Positions 1 to 11,700 of a stretch of DNA of 64,000 nucleotides are shown here, piece after piece. The stretch covers positions 7,548,021-7,612,020 of the forward strand of contig OX442423.1 of assembly GCA_949361645.1 (NCBI GenBank), read 5' to 3'. A program made the translations under genes and the position numbers. Within the stretch, counting starts at the first letter, position 1. Every line of letters starts with the position of its first letter. The stretch is from Spongilla lacustris. Taxonomy: Eukaryota > Porifera > Demospongiae > Spongillida > Spongillidae. Under the pieces are notes generated by a model. The model saw only the letters and a list, made by a program, of their open reading frames with translations. It was not told where the DNA came from and searched no databases.

Positions 1-945
1 AATACCACCACTGAAGCAGCCTCCATTTGTAGAGTGTACATACGTGCCTACGTTTTTCACTTCTTACATTTTGTGTTGTAGATCTGAACTACTGTAGACA
101 TGTACATGTTTGTGCATGTACAGAGTAAATTTTATCTGGTGTGGATGCTATTAGTGGTGAATATAGTTACCAGCTGCCCTATCGGTACTGATTGCGGTGG
201 GTCTGCACCCGTGGTTGATTTTTATAGACAACCAAGGCGCCTTGCTTTGCCTAAGCACTGGGAACTACGGTACTGTACGATCGCGAGTAGCAAAACACGT
301 AAGTGCCATTTTGAATGTCACATAAATTGCACGCACAGTCACAGCTACAATGTGGCACGATGAAGACATCAGAATTCATGACCACACAAGTGAAGTTAGC
401 AGACCCTACACTGTCAGAGATGTCAACAGATCTAGACATTACCAGTGTAACCCAGTTTCACCTGTGCCCCACGGCCACTATATACACTGGCACATACATT
501 TTAGCAGATATACAACAGCCTAGGGCTAGGTATACGCAAGTACGTAGTTGATGGATCCATTACATTTGTAGGGTCTGCTAGCTCCACTTGTGTGGTAATG
601 AATTCTGATGTCTTCATCGTGCCACATTGTAGCTGTGACTGTGCATGCAATTTATGTGACATTCAAAATGGCACTTACCGGTACATGTTTTGCTACTCGC
701 GTACAGTAGTTCCCAGTAGCAGTAAGGGCAAAACGCCCTCTGTTGTCTATATAAACCAACCACGGGTGCAGACCCACCGCAATCAATACCGATAGGGCAG
801 ATAACTATATTCACCACTAACAGCATCCACACCAGATAAAATTTACTCTGTACATGTACATGTCTACAGTAGTTCAGATCTGAAGAGACAAACGTAGGCA
901 CGTATGTACACTCTACAAATGGAGGCTGCTTCAGTGGTGGTATTC
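1..945. repeat. Large imperfect inverted repeat (foldback), left arm cut by the window
   Basis: Positions 1-410 match the reverse complement of 568-945 with a few indels; about 157 bases separate the arms. The outermost bases of the left arm (AATACCACCACTGAAGC) pair with 929-945, so the left arm probably continues outside the window. Both arms give similar short open frames, but these carry no recognisable domain and have indels, so I do not call them genes. A foldback transposon or an inverted duplication would both explain it. Confidence 0.85.
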
Positions 946-1638
946 CATTTGTCCAATGCAAGCTGGTAACTCCACTTGTAGTTGATGGTTCCCCTAACAG
1001 TAAGTCCTCTTGTAGTGTGGGGTTAATGGTTTCACAGGTAGTGGCTTCATTTGCATTTGCAGTGAGGAGCTGGTGTTATTACTGTGTGGGGCTAGGATAG
1101 GGGGCCTTTGTGGCTTGCCCCAGTGTTTGGGGCCGGCTCCATTTCAAGGTTCCACTTCACATGCTGGGGTCTAGTTTTGTGACGACCCCATTCAACCCTG
1201 GTAATGTGGCGGCTGGCAGCTCTTCTGTTGGCAGTCTGATTACACCATATGTACGAGGGGTGTTTAGGGGTGGGTGGGTGGGTGGGTGGGTGGGTGGGAG
1301 GGCTGGTTGTGTGGGGACTGTGAGTGCTATAGAGTAAGGGGTGGCCTGGGCCTCGGATACAACTTGCAGTAAAAGAGGATAGGTAGTGGGAGATAGGGCC
1401 ATGGTGGCGAATGCGGCATGTGTGAATCATTAATGAGGGAGCCCCCAATGACCCTGTAGGATTTTTTAGTACCTGGTTCCTCCCTTGCTGGCAGTCTGAT
1501 AACTCCATCTGCAATTGCTCCACTGATGCACTGGTGCTAACTGGACATGTAGTGTGGGGCTATTAAGTTAACTTGCATTAATGATTCTGTCCGCATGAAG
1601 TGAGGGAGCTGACCTGATTGGACGCAGGGCCATAACAG
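946..1638. other. Spacer without a supported gene; (GGGT)n microsatellite
   Basis: No coding signal was found. A (GGGT)n run lies at about 1267-1298. The phrase TGGCAGTCTGAT occurs twice (about 1230 and 1490), suggesting local duplication. The long frames on both strands come from the GGGT/ACCC repeat and low-complexity sequence. Confidence 0.5.
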
Positions 1639-4600
1639 GGTATAAATGGGACCAATGAATTGACCGCACAACAGACAAACATACAGAGTGTAAATGGGAC
1701 CATGGATATGATCACAAGTACAGGTGTAAATGGGATCATGGATTTGAACACAAGTACATGGTGTAAATCGCACCAAGGATTTCACCCCACAAGAGACAAA
1801 AGTACAGGGTGTAAATCAGACCATGGATTTGACCCACAACAGACACAAGTACAGGGTGTAAATGGGACCATATATTTGATTACATGTACAGGGTGTAAAT
1901 CAGACCATGGATTTGACCCCACAACAGCCAAAAGTACAGGGTGTACAAGTGTAAATGGGAGCATGAGTTTGACCCCACAACAGACACGAGTACACAAGTA
2001 CAGGATGGGACCATGGATTTGATCACAAGTACAGGGTGTAAATCAGAACATGGATTGACCCCACAACAGACAAAAGTACAGGTGTAAATGGGAGCATGAG
2101 TTTAACCCCACAACAGACAAAAGTACAAGGGTGTAAATGGGACCATGCATTTGACCCAAAACAGACACAAATACAGGGTGTAAATGAGACCATGCATTTG
2201 ATCACAAGTACAGGCTGGGTGTAAATGGGACCATGGATTTGATCACAATTCCAGGAGTAAATCGGACCCTGGATTTGACCCCAAAACAGACACAAGTACA
2301 GGGTGTAAATGGAACCATGGAGCATGAATTTGACCCCACAACAGACAAAAGTACAAGGGTGTAAATGGGACCATGCATTTGACCCCAAAACAGACACAAA
2401 TACAGGGTGTAAATGGGACCATGGATTTGATCACAAGTACAGGCTGGGTGTAAATGGGACCATGGATTTGATCACAAGTACAGGCTGGGTGTAAATGGGA
2501 CCATGGATTTGATCACACGTACAGGGAGTAAATCGGACCATGGATTTGACCTCAAAACAGACACAAGTACAGGGTGTAAATGGAACCATGGATCATGGAT
2601 TTGACCCCACAATAGACACAAGTACAGGGTGTAAATGGGACCATGGATTTGAACCCACAACAGACAGAAGTACAGGGTGTAAATGGGACCATGGATTTGA
2701 CCCCACAACATACACAAATACAGGGTGTAAATGAGACCATGGATTTGATCACAAGTACAGGCTGGGTGTAAATGGGACCATGGATTTGATCACAAGAACA
2801 GGGAGTAAATCGGACCATGGATTTGACCCCACAACAGCCAAAAGTACAGGGTGTAAATGGGAGCATGAGTTTAACCCCACAACAGACACGAGTACACAAG
2901 TACAGGATGGGACCATGGATTTGATCACAAGTACAGGGTGTAAATCAGACCATGGATTGACCCCACAACAGACAAAAGTACAGGTGTAAATGGAGCATGA
3001 GTTTGACCCCACAACAGACAAAAGTACAAGGGTGTAAATGGGACCATGCATTTGACCCCAAAATAGACACATTTCCAGGGTGTAAATGGGACCATGGATT
3101 TGATCACAAGTATAGGCTGGGTGTAAATGGAACCATGGATTTGATCACACGTACAGGGAGTAAATGGGACCATGGATTTGACCCCAAAACAGACACAAGT
3201 ACAGGGTGTAAATGGAACCATGGATCATGGATTTGACCCCACAATAGACACAAGTACAGGGTGTAAATGGGACCATGGATTTGACTAGGAAGCAGACAAA
3301 AGTACCCAGTGCAAATGGGAGCATGATTTTGACCGCATAACAGACACAAGTACAGGTTGTAAATCGGACCATGGATTTGATCTTAAAACAGACTCAAGTA
3401 CAGGGTGTAAATGGGAGCATGAGTTTGACCCCATAATAGACACAAGTACAGGGTGTAAATGGGACCATGGATTTGACCCCACAACATACACAAATACAGG
3501 GTGTAAATGAGACCATGGATTTGATCACAAGTACAGGCTGGATGTAAATGGGACCATGGATTTGATCACAAGTACAGGGAGTAAATCGGACCATGGATTT
3601 GACCCCAAAACAGACACAAGTACAGGGTGTAAATGGAACCATGGAGCATGAGTTTGACCCCACAACAGACAAAAGTACAAGGGTGTAAATGGGACCATGC
3701 ATTTGACCCCAAAACAGACACAAATACAGGGTGTAAATGGGACCATGGATTTGATCACAAGTAACAGGCTGGGTGTAAATGGGACCATGGATTTGATCAC
3801 AAGTACAGGGAGTAAATGGGACCATGGATTTGACCCCAAAACAGACAGAAGTACAGGGTGTAAATGGGACCACAGATTTGACCCTAAGAGAGACAAAAGT
3901 ACCTGGGTGCAAATGGGAGCATGAGTTTGACCGCATAACAGACACAAGTACAGGTTGTAAATCGGACCATGGATTTGATCTTAAAACAGACTCAAGTACA
4001 GGGTGTAAATGGGAGCATGAGTTTGACCCCATAATAGACACAAGTACACGGTGTAAATGGGACCATGGATTTGACCCCACAACATACACAAGTACAGGGA
4101 GTAAATGGGACCATACATTTGACCCTAAACAGACTCAACTACAGGGTGTAAATGGGACCATGGATTTGACCCCACAACAGACACTAGTACAGGGTGTAAA
4201 TGGAACCATGGATTTGACCCCACAGCATACTCAAGTACAGGGTGTAAAGCAAATGGAATCATGGATTTGATCCCACAATAGACACTAGTACAGGATGTAA
4301 ATAGGACCATGGGTTTGACCCCACAACAGACACAAGTACAGGGTGTAAATGGAACCATGGAGCATGAGTTTGACCCCACAACAGACAAAAGTACAAGGGT
4401 GTAAATGGGACCATGCATTTGACCCCAAAACAGACACAAATACAGGGTGTAAATGGGACCATGGATTTGATCACAAGTAACAGGCTGGGTGTAAATGGGA
4501 CCATGGATTTGATCACAAGTACAGGGAGTAAATCGGACCATGGATTTGACCCCAAAACAGACACAAGTACAGGGTGTAAATGGAACCATGGATCATGGAT

Positions 4601-6364
4601 TTGACCCCACAATAGACAGAAGTACACGGTGTAAATGGGACCATAGATTTGACCCTAAAGCAGACAAAAGTACCCAGTGCAAATGGGAGCATGAGTTTGA
4701 CCGCATAACAGACACAAGTACAGGTTGTAAATCGGACCATGGATTTGATCTTACAACAGACTCAAGTACAGGGTGTAAATGGAAGCATGAGTTTGACCCC
4801 ATTATAGACACAAGTACACGGTGTAAATGATGGATTTGACCCCACAACATACACAAGTACAGGTATAAATGGGACCATACATTTCACCCTAAACAGACTC
4901 AACTACAGGGTGCAAATGGGACCATGGATTTGACCCCACAACAGACACAAGTACAGGGTGTAAATGGAACCATGGATTTGACCCCACAGCATACTCAAGT
5001 ACAGGGTGTAAAGCAAATGGAATCATGGATTTGATCCCACAATAGACACTAGTACAGGATGTAAATGGGACCATGGATTTGATCCCACAACAGACACATA
5101 CACCATGTATATCCCACAATAGACACAACAAGTACAGGGTGTAAATGGGACCAATGATTTGACCCCAAAACATATACACGTTTAGAGTGTAAATGGGACC
5201 ATAGATCTGACCCTAAAACAGACTAAAGTACAGGGTGTTAATGGGACCATGCATTTGACCCCACAACAGACACAAGTACAGGGTTAAATGGGACCATGGA
5301 TTAGATCTCACAACAGACACAAGTACAGTGTGTAAATGGGGCCATGGATTTGATCACAAGTACAGGGTGTAAATCGGACCATGGATTTGAACCCACAACA
5401 GACACAAGTACTAGGTGTAAATGGGAGCATGAGTTTGACCCCACAACAGACACAAGTACAGGGTGTAAATGCGACCATGAATTAGATCTCACAACAGACC
5501 AAGTATAGGGTGTAAATGGAACCATGGTTTTGACCCCACAACACACACAAATACAGGGTGTAAATGGGACCATGGATTTGATCACAAGTACAAGGTGTAA
5601 ATGGGACCATGGATTTGACCCCGCAACAGACAAAAGTACAGGATGTAAATGGGACCAATGAATTGACCCTAAACAGATACAAATACAGGGTGTAAATGGG
5701 ACCATGGATTTGATCACAAGTATAGGCTGGGTGTAAATGGGACCATGGATTTGATCACACGTACAGGGAGTAAATGGGACCATGGATTTGACCCCAAAAC
5801 AGACACAAGTACAGGGTGTAAATGGAACCATGGATCATGGATTTGACCCCACAATAGACACAAGTACAGGGTGTAAATGGGACCATGGATTTGACCCCAC
5901 AACAGGCACAAGTACAGGGTGTAAATGGAACCATGGAGCATACTCAAGTACAGGGTGTACATGGGATCATGGATTTGACCCCACAATAGACACAAGTACA
6001 GGGTGTAAATGGGACCATAGATTTGACCCCACAACAGACACAAGTGCTGGTGTAAATGGGATCATAGATTTGACCCTAAACAGACTCAAGTACAGGGTGT
6101 AAATGGGATCATGCATTTGACCCCACAACAGACACAAGTACAGGACCATGGATTTGACCCCACAATTGATACACCTACAGTGTGTAAATGGGACCATGCA
6201 TTTGACCCTAAACAGACACAAGTACAGGGTGTAAATGGGACCATGGATTTGACCCCAAACTACACAAGTACAGGATGTACATGTAAATGGACCATGGATT
6301 TGATCCCACAACGGGGACCATGGATATTATCCCACAACAGACACAAGTGCACGGTGTAAATGGG
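1639..6364. repeat. Minisatellite of about 48 bp, roughly 100 units
   Basis: The consensus unit runs ACAAGTACAGGGTGTAAATG, then GGACCATGGATTTGACCCCA, then CAACAGAC, 48 bases in all. Variant units of about 37 bases use GATCACAAGTAC in place of the CCCCACAACAGAC block. Because 48 is 16 codons, many long frames stay open on both strands; they are repeat artefacts. The unit shares CCACAACAGAC and GGTGTAAAT, in the same order and spacing, with the 58-bp satellite inside the transposon copies, and it lies directly beyond the degenerate 5' end of copy C. Confidence 0.95.
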
Positions 6365-7063
6365 ACCACCGTCGTCACTGTACTAGCATAGATCTAGTAA
6401 CCTTTCTCACGATCGTCGTATTCGCACCGCTCGAACTTCACTTCCGCCGATTGAAACTCTTATGATCTTGTCTTCAGTTGACGTCGCCATAAAGTTTATG
6501 TACGCAGAAGATAACGAAATAGGGATCGAATAGTATAACAACTGCATGTGAGTCCGACCGGGAGATGGATTCACGTATCCAGCGCAGAGTAGGTGTGGCT
6601 ATAAGTTATCGAAGTGTCAGCCCACAGGAAGTAGTTGCATATTCATGTATTTGGTGCATGGAAGCGGGTCACGCACGTACAACGGCGCGATTCGAGCGGG
6701 AAACTTGTACCAACTTTGCGCCGCTGTATCTCCCTAACGGATGACATAAAAATTAACGAACAGAACAAATCGATAGGTATACGACCTCTCTACCTACAAA
6801 CCGAATTTGAAGCGATTTGATTACTCCTACAGAAAGTTATGGCAGGTTTGAACCCACAGGGGTATCGGACGTTGTAATACTGGCACGGAGCATGTGCAAG
6901 ACCCCAAAAAGTATTTTGCCATAGAGAAATGGTGTAGTATGAAGTGTTGAAAATAGGAAGTTGATAGCGTTAACCGTTCGGAAGATATAGCAATTCAAAA
7001 GAGAAGCATTTTTATAACATTTTATATATATATACGAAGGGCCATTTTGTCGGAAACTGTCCC
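1639..7063 (-). mobile_element. Transposon copy C, degenerate: 5' end plus minisatellite
   Basis: Read on the minus strand, 7063 down to about 6470 matches the 5' terminal region of copies A and B: the terminal GGGACAGTTTCCGACAAAAT, the block ending in ATTAACGAACAGAACAAATC, and the AAGATAACG stretch just before the transposase start. The transposase frame is not recognisable: after the matching start region the frame meets stops within about ten codons. The 48-bp minisatellite follows where A and B carry a 58-bp satellite. I infer one old copy whose coding part was lost. The 3' limit is unknown. Confidence 0.7.
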
Positions 7064-7680
7064 ATATATATATATATGGGACAGTTTCCGACAAAATGGC
7101 CCTTCGTATATATATATAAAATGTTATAAAAATGCTTCTCTTCTGAATTGCTATATCTTCCGAACGGTTAACGCTATCAACTTCCAATTTTCAACACTTC
7201 ATACTACACCATTTCCCTATGGCAAAATATATTTTGGAGTCTTGCACTTGCTCCGTGCCAGTATTGCAACGTTCGATACCCCATCGGGTTCAAATTCGCC
7301 ATAACTTTAGGTAGGAGTAATCAAATAGCCTCGAATTCGGTTTATAGGTAGAGGGGTCCTATACCTATCGATTTGTTCTGTTCGTTAATTTTTATGTCAT
7401 CCGTTTTGGAGATACAGCGGCGCAAAGTTGGTACAAGTTTCCCGCTCGAATCGCGCCGTTGCATGTGCATGAACCGCTTCCATTCACCGAAGACATGAAT
7501 ATTCAACTATTTCCTGTGGGTTGGGACTTTATTAACCTAGCCACACCTACAAAGCAGGATACGATTTATTTATCGATAAAAGACGGTGAGTATTGAAATC
7601 AGAATGTTTTTATACAATGTTGCCTATGATAGACAGTTGTTATTCGTTATCTTCTGTGTAGATAAACGATATGGCGAAGT
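6470..7680. repeat. Head-to-head palindrome at the junction of copies C and A
   Basis: About 600 bases on each side of 7070 are inverted copies of each other. They meet at a short AT spacer between CCC at 7061-7063 and GGG at 7078-7080. The centre is a perfect hairpin: the 27 bases ending at 7063 pair with those starting at 7078. Outer parts differ by scattered substitutions, so the arms are not a very recent duplication. Confidence 0.9.
7587..7663 (+). other. Predicted 5' UTR intron of the transposon gene (copy A)
   Basis: A donor (GACG|GTGAGT) and an acceptor (TCTTCTGTGTAG|ATAAAC) bound 77 bases just before the transposase start codon. The same pair is kept in copy B at 27350-27426. The spliced leader does not join an upstream frame to the ATG in frame, so this is a leader intron and not a coding one. 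Inferred from sequence only. Confidence 0.5.
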
Positions 7681-8652
7681 CTGACGACGAGCTCGTCGTG
7701 TATCATTCAGCGGACGAGTTTGAATGGTACGAAAATTTGGACGTGGATAGAGAACGGTGGTGATGACGGTGGCACCAATGCCGATCGATGGAAGTTATGA
7801 TTTCGATGGCAGTGTGGCCAGGACGTCACTTGTGTGCCACAGCTGTACCAGGACTGGCAGTACCATGATTGAAACACCTTTTTGGGCCAGTGGTTTGGGC
7901 CTCTGGTTGGCTTTAGTTGCTACCACACATTTGAGTTTGACCGAGAACACCCTGGTGTCATGAAAATGAAGACCTTGCCATCGGACACAAACCCCACCGA
8001 GGTAACCATGCTGAGGGCTGGAGTGGCCATAAAGGACATACAGGAGGCTTATCAGAGCCAAGTGATGCCACCTGTTATTAGCCCCAATGGATTGTCCCTG
8101 ATGCGGTCACTGTACCTGTATGAGAAGGTGAGGGAATACATTCGTGACCCAAGGAAGAGGGAAGGGTATGTCCAAAGCCTACACCAGGCACTGCTATCAA
8201 CTCTTCCGAAACACCTGGAGTTCCAGACAGTGACCAACCAGGTCCTTCTAATGCCATTCCTGACCCACCTACTGTGGAAGACCATGTTTCCAATAATACA
8301 AACAGTGCAATAAATGATGAAGATAAAGGCATTGTGTCTGGCAGGAGAAAACGCAACCCAGGTCTGAACTGATCTTTGCCTACCTGTGCACAGATTGTGA
8401 CAAGAAGTATGCCAGTAGCTCGGCCCTGTCCCGGCACAAAAAGAACACAGCCAAGCAGCCTGCTATGTAGGGGGATGAACAAAGTAAAGCCACAGAGATG
8501 GTGGACATTTCCTGTGATGAACAAAGTAGCCAGGGTCCACCTAAGCGTACCCACAGGCCAAAGTCAGAAATTGATAGAAACTTTTCGTATTCCAAGTGTA
8601 GCTTGACTCACACCGCTTACATTAAGAAACAGTACATTGGTACATGTACATG
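7671..8652 (+). pseudogene. Broken transposase-like gene of copy A
   Basis: The first 26 or so codons match the start of the intact protein at 24665-27340 (MAKSDDELVV, then an acidic stretch). The frame then jumps near 7770-7800 to sequence matching residue 600 onward, so about 1.6-1.7 kb holding the zinc-binding and catalytic regions is missing. The remaining C-terminal part (about 7800-8650) has several frameshifts, and its two C2H2 fingers are damaged. It cannot make an active protein. Its satellite is intact and expanded, so satellite growth did not need a functional gene here. Confidence 0.9.
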
Positions 8653-8743
8653 ACTAGCAAACTGAAGATCCTGGATCCATGTCATGGTAAGGTGCACTTT
8701 GTATCTAAGTCTGTTATGTCAACCTCGTGTACAAAAATTCGTG

Positions 8744-11700
8744 TCACCACACACATCTGTACCAGTGTACCAGTGTACCAGTGTCACTATTTACACCGTG
8801 CACAGAGTCTGTTGTGGTGACATGTACCCAGTGTACCAGTGTCGCTATTTACACCGTGCACAGAGTCTGTTGTGGTGACATGTACATGTACCCAGTGTAC
8901 CAGTGTCACTATTTACACTGTGCACAGAGTCTGTTGTGGTGACATGTACATGTACCCAGTGTACCAGTGTCGCTATTTACACCGTGCACAGAGTCTGTTG
9001 TGGTGACATGTACATGTACCCAGTGTACCAGTGTCACTATTTACACTGTGCACAGAGTCTGTTGTGGTGACATGTACATGTACCCAGTGTACCAGTGTCA
9101 CTATTTACACCGTGCACAGAGTCTGTTGTAGTGACATGTACCCAGTGTACCAGTGTACCAGTGTCACTATTTACACTGTGCACAGAGTCTGTTGTGGTGA
9201 CATGTACATGTACCCAGTGTACCAGTGTCACTATTTACACCGTGCACAGAGTCTGTTGTAGTGACATGTACCCAGTGTACCAGTGTACCAGTGTCACTAT
9301 TTACACTGTGCACAGAGTCTGTTGTGGTGACATGTACATGTACCCAGTGTACCAGTGTCACTATTTACACCGTGCACAGAGTCTGTTGTAGTGACATGTA
9401 CCCAGTGTACCAGTGTACCAGTGTCACTATTTACACTGTGCACAGAGTCTGTTGTGGTGACATGTACATGTACCCAGTGTACCAGTGTCACTATTTACAC
9501 CGTGCACAGAGTCTGTTGTGGTGACATGTACCTGTGTACCAGTGTCACTATTTACACTGTGCACAGAGTCTGTTGTGGTGACATGTACCCAGTGTACCTG
9601 TGTACTAGTGTCACTATTTACACTGTGCACAGAGTCTGTTGTGGTGACATGTACCAATGTACCAGTGTCACTATTTACACCGTGCATAGGGTCTGTTGTG
9701 GTGACATGTACCCAGTGTACCAGTGTACCAGTGTCACTATTCACACCGTGCACAGAGTCTGTTGTGGTGACATGTACCCAGTGTACCAGTGTCACTATTT
9801 ACACCGTGCATAGAGTGTGTTGTGGTGTCATGTACCCAGTGTACCAGTGTCACTATTTACACTGGTCACAGAGTCTGTTGTGGTGACATGTACCCAGTGT
9901 ACCAGTGTCACTATTTACACCGTGCCCAGAGTCTGTTGTGGTGACATGTACCCAGTGTACCAGTGTCACTATTTACACCGTGCACAGAGTCTGTTGTGGT
10001 GACATGTACCCAGTGTACCAGTGTCACTATTTACACCGTGCATAGAGTCTGTTGTGGTGTCATGTACCCAGTGTACCAGTGTCACTATTTACACTGGTCA
10101 CAGAGTCTGTTGTGGTGACATGTACCCAGTGTACCAGTGTCACTATTTACACCGTGCACAGAGTCTGTTGTGGTGACATGTACCCAGTGTACCAGTGTAC
10201 CAGTGTCACTATTCACACCGTGCACAGAGTCTGTTGTGGTGACATGTACCCAGTGTACCAGTGTCACTATTTACACCGTGCATAGAGTGTGTTGTGGTGT
10301 CATGTACCCAGTGTACCAGTGTCACTATTTACACTGGTCACAGAGTCTGTTGTGGTGACATGTACCCAGTGTACCAGTGTCACTATTTACACCGTGCCCA
10401 GAGTCTGTTGTGGTGACATGTACCCAGTGTACCAGTGTCACTATTTACACCGTGCACAGAGTCTGTTGTGGTGACATGTACCCAGTGTACCAGTGTCACT
10501 ATTTACACCGTGCATAGAGTCTGTTGTGGTGTCATGTACCCAGTGTACCAGTGTCACTATTTACACTGGTCACAGAGTCTGTTGTGGTGACATGTACCCA
10601 GTGTACCAGTGTCACTATTTACACCGTGCACAGAGTCTGTTGTGGTGATATGTACCCAGTGTACCTGTGTACTAGTGTCACTATTTACACCGTGCATAGA
10701 GTCTGTTGTGGTGATATGTACCAGTGTACCAGTGTCACTATTTACACTGTGCACAGAGTCTGTTGTGGTGACATGTACCCAGTGTACCAGTGTCACTATT
10801 TACACTGTGCACAGAGTCTGTTGTGGTGACATGTACCCAGTGTACCAGTGTACCAGTGTCACTATTTACACTGTGCACAGAGTCTGTTGTGGTGACATGT
10901 ACCCAGTGTACCAGTGTACCAGTGTCACTATTTACACTGTGCACAGAGTCTGTTGTGGTGACATGTACCCAGTGTACCAGTGTACTAGTGTCACTATTTA
11001 CACCGTGCACAGAGTCTGTTGTGGTGACATGTACCCAGTGTACCAGTGTACTAGTTACACTATTTACACCGTGCACAGAGTCTGTTGTGGTGACATGTAC
11101 CCAGTGTACCAGTGTACTAGTGTCACTATTTACACTGTGCACAGAGTCTGTTGTGGTGACATGTACCCAGTGTACCAGTGTACTAGTGTCACTATTTACA
11201 CCGTGCACAGAGTCTGTTGTGGTGACATGTACCCAGTGTACCAGTGTCACTATTTACACCGTGCATAGAGTCTGTTGTGGTGACATTTACCCAGTGTACC
11301 AGTGTACCAGTGTCACTATTTACACCGTGCACAGAGTCTGTTGTGGTGACATGTACCCAGTGTACCAGTGTACCAGTGTCACTATTTACACCGTGCACAG
11401 AGTCTGTTGTGGTGACATGTACCCAGTGTACCAGTGTCACTATTTACACCGTGCATAGAGTCTGTTGTGGTGACATGTACCCAGTGTACCAGTGTACCAG
11501 TGTCACTATTTACACTGTGCACAGAGTCTGTTGTGGTGACATGTACCCAGTGTACCAGTGTACCAGTGTCACTATTCACACCGTGCACAGAGTCTGTTGT
11601 GGTGACATGTACCCAGTGTACCAGTGTACCAGTGTCACTATTTACACCGTGCACAGAGTCTGTTGTGGTGACATGTACCCAGTGTACCAGTGTCACTATT

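Noticed and set aside
1660..6359. Long frames in the 48-bp minisatellite (for example 231 codons at 3394-4089)
   Set aside because: The period is 16 codons, so several frames stay open on both strands by construction; units vary by indels that break every frame.
7286..7300. tRNA B-box-like GGTTCAAATTC
   Set aside because: It is part of the transposon leader, with no matching A box or cloverleaf around it.
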